From: Coraliomargarita sp. CAG:312
GTDB taxonomy: Bacteria > Verrucomicrobiota > Verrucomicrobiia > Opitutales > Intestinicryptomonadaceae
Direction of reading: 5' to 3'
Assembly: GCA_000438015.1 (NCBI GenBank)
Contig: FR901637.1
Coordinates: forward strand, 24,640-32,588
Length of the DNA stretch: 7,949 nucleotides
Part shown: positions 5,996 to 7,949 of the stretch, piece by piece
How positions within the stretch are numbered: the stretch's first letter is position 1
Layout of the letters: every line of letters begins with the position of its first letter
Position numbers and translations under genes: made by a program
The notes under the pieces: model-generated
Told to the model about the DNA's origin: nothing
Seen by the model: the letters and a program-made list of their open reading frames with translations, nothing else
The model's database searches: none

Positions 5996-6799
5996 CTACT
6001 TTAAGCTTGCTCCGTTGAAGAAAGGAGGCTCTATTTTGGGCTCAATATAAACTGCGCGCTTTGATGCGGGGTCTATATCTATAATACAGCCGCAAATTCG
6101 TTCGTCGCCTTCAGCCATAAGGAAAGACTGCGGCCGTCCCTCGATGAATTTTTTGAGAATCGGCTGCCATTTTCTTCCTAGGCACGAATTCCAAGGGCCT
6201 GTCATTCCTGCGTCGCTTAAAAATGCAAGCCCCTGCGGGAAAATTCTGGCGTCATTTGTGGGGATGTGCGTGTGGGTTCCGATTAACGCCTGTATTTTGC
6301 CGTCTAGATGCCACGCCATTGAGACTTTTTCGGAAGTCGTTTCCGCATGGAAATCCAGGAGGGCAATGTCGCATAGCGGCGCCAGAATTCCGGCCATTCT
6401 GGTTGCGTTTAAAAACGGGCAATCCGCCTTTATTTTCATTAGGGTTTGCCCTAGCAGGCTGAAAATACCCAGGCGCACGCCGTCTTTTTCTAGAATTACA
6501 TATTCGCGCCCGGGATTGCCGTGGGGGACATTGGCGGGTCTGCATACCCTCTCCAACGAGTCAATCTCGGACTCAAAGCATCTCTGGTCCCAGATGTGGT
6601 CTCCAAGGGTTATGGCGTCGACACCATACCGCATAAGCTCCTCGACCATATTCTTAGTGACGCCGTTTCCTCCCGCGGAATTTTCGGCGTTTGCAACGAC
6701 AAAATCGACGCTTAGTTGGCTCCTTATATTTTGCAGATTATCGGCAAGAAGCCTGCGCCCTGGCTTGCCGACAATGTCTCCTATAAAAAAGATTCGCAT
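5996..6799 (-). CDS. ymdB: YmdB-family metallophosphoesterase
   Basis: This 267-residue cytoplasmic protein matches the TIGR00282/YmdB family in length and motif order. Bacillus subtilis YmdB is a phosphodiesterase active on 2',3'-cyclic nucleotides and affects biofilm and motility decisions. Metal ligands are visible as D8 (FIGDIVGKPGR), E39-N40 (NAENSAGGNGVT), D67-H68 (TLGDHIWD), H151 (LDFHAETTSEK) and H176/H178 (GTHTHIPTNDARI). LSDAGMTGP (195-202 region) is a further family signature. In most relatives I recall, the GDH motif reads GNH, so D67 replaces a usual asparagine metal ligand. The ATG overlaps the adk stop by one base (TAATG), and a GGA lies about nine bases upstream, so the two genes are co-transcribed and probably coupled. 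The substrate in this organism is unknown. Confidence 0.93.
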   Translation of the reverse strand: MRIFFIGDIVGKPGRRLLADNLQNIRSQLSVDFVVANAENSAGGNGVTKNMVEELMRYGVDAITLGDHIWDQRCFESEIDSLERVCRPANVPHGNPGREYVILEKDGVRLGIFSLLGQTLMKIKADCPFLNATRMAGILAPLCDIALLDFHAETTSEKVSMAWHLDGKIQALIGTHTHIPTNDARIFPQGLAFLSDAGMTGPWNSCLGRKWQPILKKFIEGRPQSFLMAEGDERICGCIIDIDPASKRAVYIEPKIEPPFFNGASLK

Positions 6800-7464
6800 T
6801 AGAGCAATTCCAGCTTTTGTGCCAATTCTCGCATGTCGGATACCGCGCCGTTGGCTGAAAGTTCCGGCGGAATAGTGACCAGCAGGCCTTTGTTCCGATA
6901 GTATTCAACAAGCGGGAAAGTTGTTGAGCGGAATACGTCGAGGCGTTTTTTTACAGTTTCTGGCTTGTCGTCGTCGCGCGTATAAAGCTTGCCTCCGCAT
7001 TTGTCGCAAACACCTTCGGTTTTTGGCGGGGTGAAAGTTTTATGGTATGGCGTTTGGCATTTTTCGCATACCATCCTGCCGGATATTCTTTTTATGATTT
7101 CTTCGTCGGGAACATCCAGATAAATTACAGCGGAGATTTTCTCGCCTATTTGGGAGAGTATTTCTTCGAGCATATCGGCTTGTTTCACAGTGCGTGGGAA
7201 TCCGTCGAGCACGAATCCTTTTTTTACGTCCGGCTGCAAAAGCCTGTCTTTAACCATAGCCGCGGTGACGTCGTCCGGGACAAGCTCTCCTTTATCCATG
7301 TACGATTTTGCAAGTTTGCCGAGTTCCGTGCCGCCTTTCAGGTTGTTTCTGAAGAGGTCGCCTGTGGCGACCTGCACTATTCCCAAGACTTCGCAAAGAG
7401 CCACTGCGCGCGTGCCTTTTCCGCTTCCGGGGGCTCCCAACATAATGAGGTTAGACTTTTTCAT
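6799..7464 (-). CDS. adk: Adenylate kinase, zinc-binding long form
   Basis: This 221-residue enzyme catalyses ATP + AMP = 2 ADP. The P-loop GAPGSGKGT is at residues 10-18, followed by ATGDLFR (33-39) of the AMP-binding part and DGFPRT (87-92). The LID is the long type with a Cys4 zinc site, C133-x2-C136-x16-C153-x2-C156, as in Bacillus and many non-enteric bacteria. RISGR (126-130) and the downstream DDxxETVKKRL region are also present. The frame stays open upstream to 7560, but those 32 extra residues have no counterpart in the family and lie over the divergent gene, so the ATG at 7462-7464 is chosen; it puts the P-loop at the usual distance from the N-terminus. Upstream bases contain only a weak AGAAA ribosome site. 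It is first in the operon with ymdB. Confidence 0.97.
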   Translation of the reverse strand: MKKSNLIMLGAPGSGKGTRAVALCEVLGIVQVATGDLFRNNLKGGTELGKLAKSYMDKGELVPDDVTAAMVKDRLLQPDVKKGFVLDGFPRTVKQADMLEEILSQIGEKISAVIYLDVPDEEIIKRISGRMVCEKCQTPYHKTFTPPKTEGVCDKCGGKLYTRDDDKPETVKKRLDVFRSTTFPLVEYYRNKGLLVTIPPELSANGAVSDMRELAQKLELL

Positions 7465-7495
7465 TTTTCTAAATAATCCGATTAAGTTTGAAAAC
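7465..7495. promoter_or_regulatory. 31-base divergent spacer between adk and the right-edge gene
   Basis: The adk start (7464, minus) and the plus-strand gene start (7496) leave only 31 AT-rich bases. On the plus strand AATAAT at 7472-7477 resembles a -10 box (5 of 6) without a good -35. On the minus strand TTGCAT is followed after 17 bases by GATTAT (4 of 6), which is weak. At least one promoter must extend into the opposing coding sequence. Confidence 0.35.
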
Positions 7496-7949
7496 ATGCA
7501 AAAAATGGGCAAGCATATTCTTATGGGCGACAACGATTTTAAAGATTGCATATGCGGCATATGGGCGGACTCTGGCGGTTTGGTTCACGTATGCCATGCC
7601 GAAAGCGGCGGAGGGCGCCGCTGCTCTTCGGCGGAATTCCATCCATTCCTTTGGACGAGCCGCGCGGCAGAATGCTCGTTTGCGCGCGTGTTCGGGCAGA
7701 ATCCGCCTGCAGGCGGCGAGCCAAAGACTCCCCTTGACGCGGTTATGCGTTTTTCTTCTTCGGCGGATATGGAGAAATATTTTAAAAACCGCGACAAACG
7801 CCTGCCTGTCGAGCGTATTTCCAGTGTCGAAAACCAGTATTTGCTGGCTAATTCACTTAGGATGTTTTCGGGGATGAAATTTGAAGACATAGGCAGATTG
7901 CAGCTGGACATAGAGGTCCATTCCGACGAGGGATTTCCGCAAGCCGGCC
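7496..7949 (+). CDS. Family-B DNA polymerase-like / 3'-5' exonuclease-domain protein, N-terminal part (cut by window edge)
   Basis: A plus-strand frame opens at ATG 7496 and stays open for 151 codons to the window end. The first third looks like the N-terminal beta-rich domain of bacterial family-B-polymerase-like proteins (short phrases GDNDFKDCICGIWAD and FHPFLW). Residues 107-140 then give a characteristic lead-in (ERISSVENQYLLANSLRMFSGMKFEDIGR) ending in LQLDIEV, where D138 and E140 match the Exo I carboxylates of DEDD-type proofreading exonucleases. The rest of the exonuclease and any polymerase palm domain are outside the window, so it may be a full polymerase or an exonuclease-only relative. 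ATG at 7505 is an alternative start; neither has a Shine-Dalgarno. It is divergent from adk. The coding call is firm; the family call is by motif and memory. Confidence 0.72.
   Translation, partial: MQKMGKHILMGDNDFKDCICGIWADSGGLVHVCHAESGGGRRCSSAEFHPFLWTSRAAECSFARVFGQNPPAGGEPKTPLDAVMRFSSSADMEKYFKNRDKRLPVERISSVENQYLLANSLRMFSGMKFEDIGRLQLDIEVHSDEGFPQAG

Noticed and set aside
2237..7556. Recurring CATATGCG sequences (near 2237, 5940 and 7549)
   Set aside because: The 8-base match is short, flanks are unrelated and one copy lies inside a coding region, so chance is the simplest explanation.
7465..7560. A 32-residue N-terminal extension of adenylate kinase
   Set aside because: The family starts just before the P-loop strand, which the ATG at 7462-7464 provides, and the extension overlaps the coding sequence of the divergent plus-strand gene.
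1..7949. tRNA, rRNA, tmRNA, CRISPR array or insertion sequence
   Set aside because: I looked for cloverleaf-like stems, regularly spaced repeats, tmRNA ends and transposase motifs on both strands and saw none. Short structured RNAs of unknown class cannot be excluded.

Overview
The window is about 7.9 kb of bacterial chromosome carrying core metabolic and RNA-maintenance genes, with one gene cut at each edge. Every complete gene is on the minus strand; only the right-edge partial gene is on the plus strand. Base composition is moderate, with AT-rich intergenic stretches. Shine-Dalgarno signals are mostly weak, and the clear exception is in front of pntB. The organism cannot be fixed from this window. 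A three-gene transhydrogenase (pntAA, pntAB, pntB), a zinc-type adenylate kinase, and a family-B-polymerase-like exonuclease protein divergent from adk together would suit the Verrucomicrobiota/PVC group or a similar Gram-negative lineage. That placement is inference.

Layout from left to right. Positions 1-111 hold the N-terminus of an acidic hydrophilic protein (minus, cut by the edge). Positions 191-1866 hold a translationally coupled pair: a Dabb-domain small protein followed by a tRNA nucleotidyltransferase/HD-domain protein, with an ATGA start/stop overlap and a sigma70-like promoter in front. A 407-base gene-free gap (1867-2273) contains the minus-strand terminator of the next operon and an oppositely facing terminator-like hairpin. 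Positions 2274-5110 hold the pnt operon, transcribed pntAA-pntAB-pntB, which encodes the proton-translocating NAD(P)+ transhydrogenase. An 885-base gap (5111-5995) has no convincing gene but is full of hairpins, short repeats and an AT-rich block. Positions 5996-7464 hold adk and a ymdB-type metallophosphoesterase, overlapping by one base (TAATG). Only 31 bases separate the adk start from the divergent plus-strand gene that runs off the right edge.

How the genes fit together: the Pnt complex exchanges hydride between NADH and NADP+ using the proton gradient, and Adk balances adenine nucleotides. The CCA-adding-type enzyme repairs tRNA 3' ends, and YmdB is a phosphodiesterase linked in other bacteria to RNA or cyclic-nucleotide metabolism. 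No mobile element, CRISPR array, tRNA or rRNA gene was seen. The parts most worth a second look are the structured 885-base gap, the opposed hairpins at 2080-2154, the apparent lack of the usual proton-channel histidine in Pnt, and the right-edge polymerase/exonuclease-like gene.
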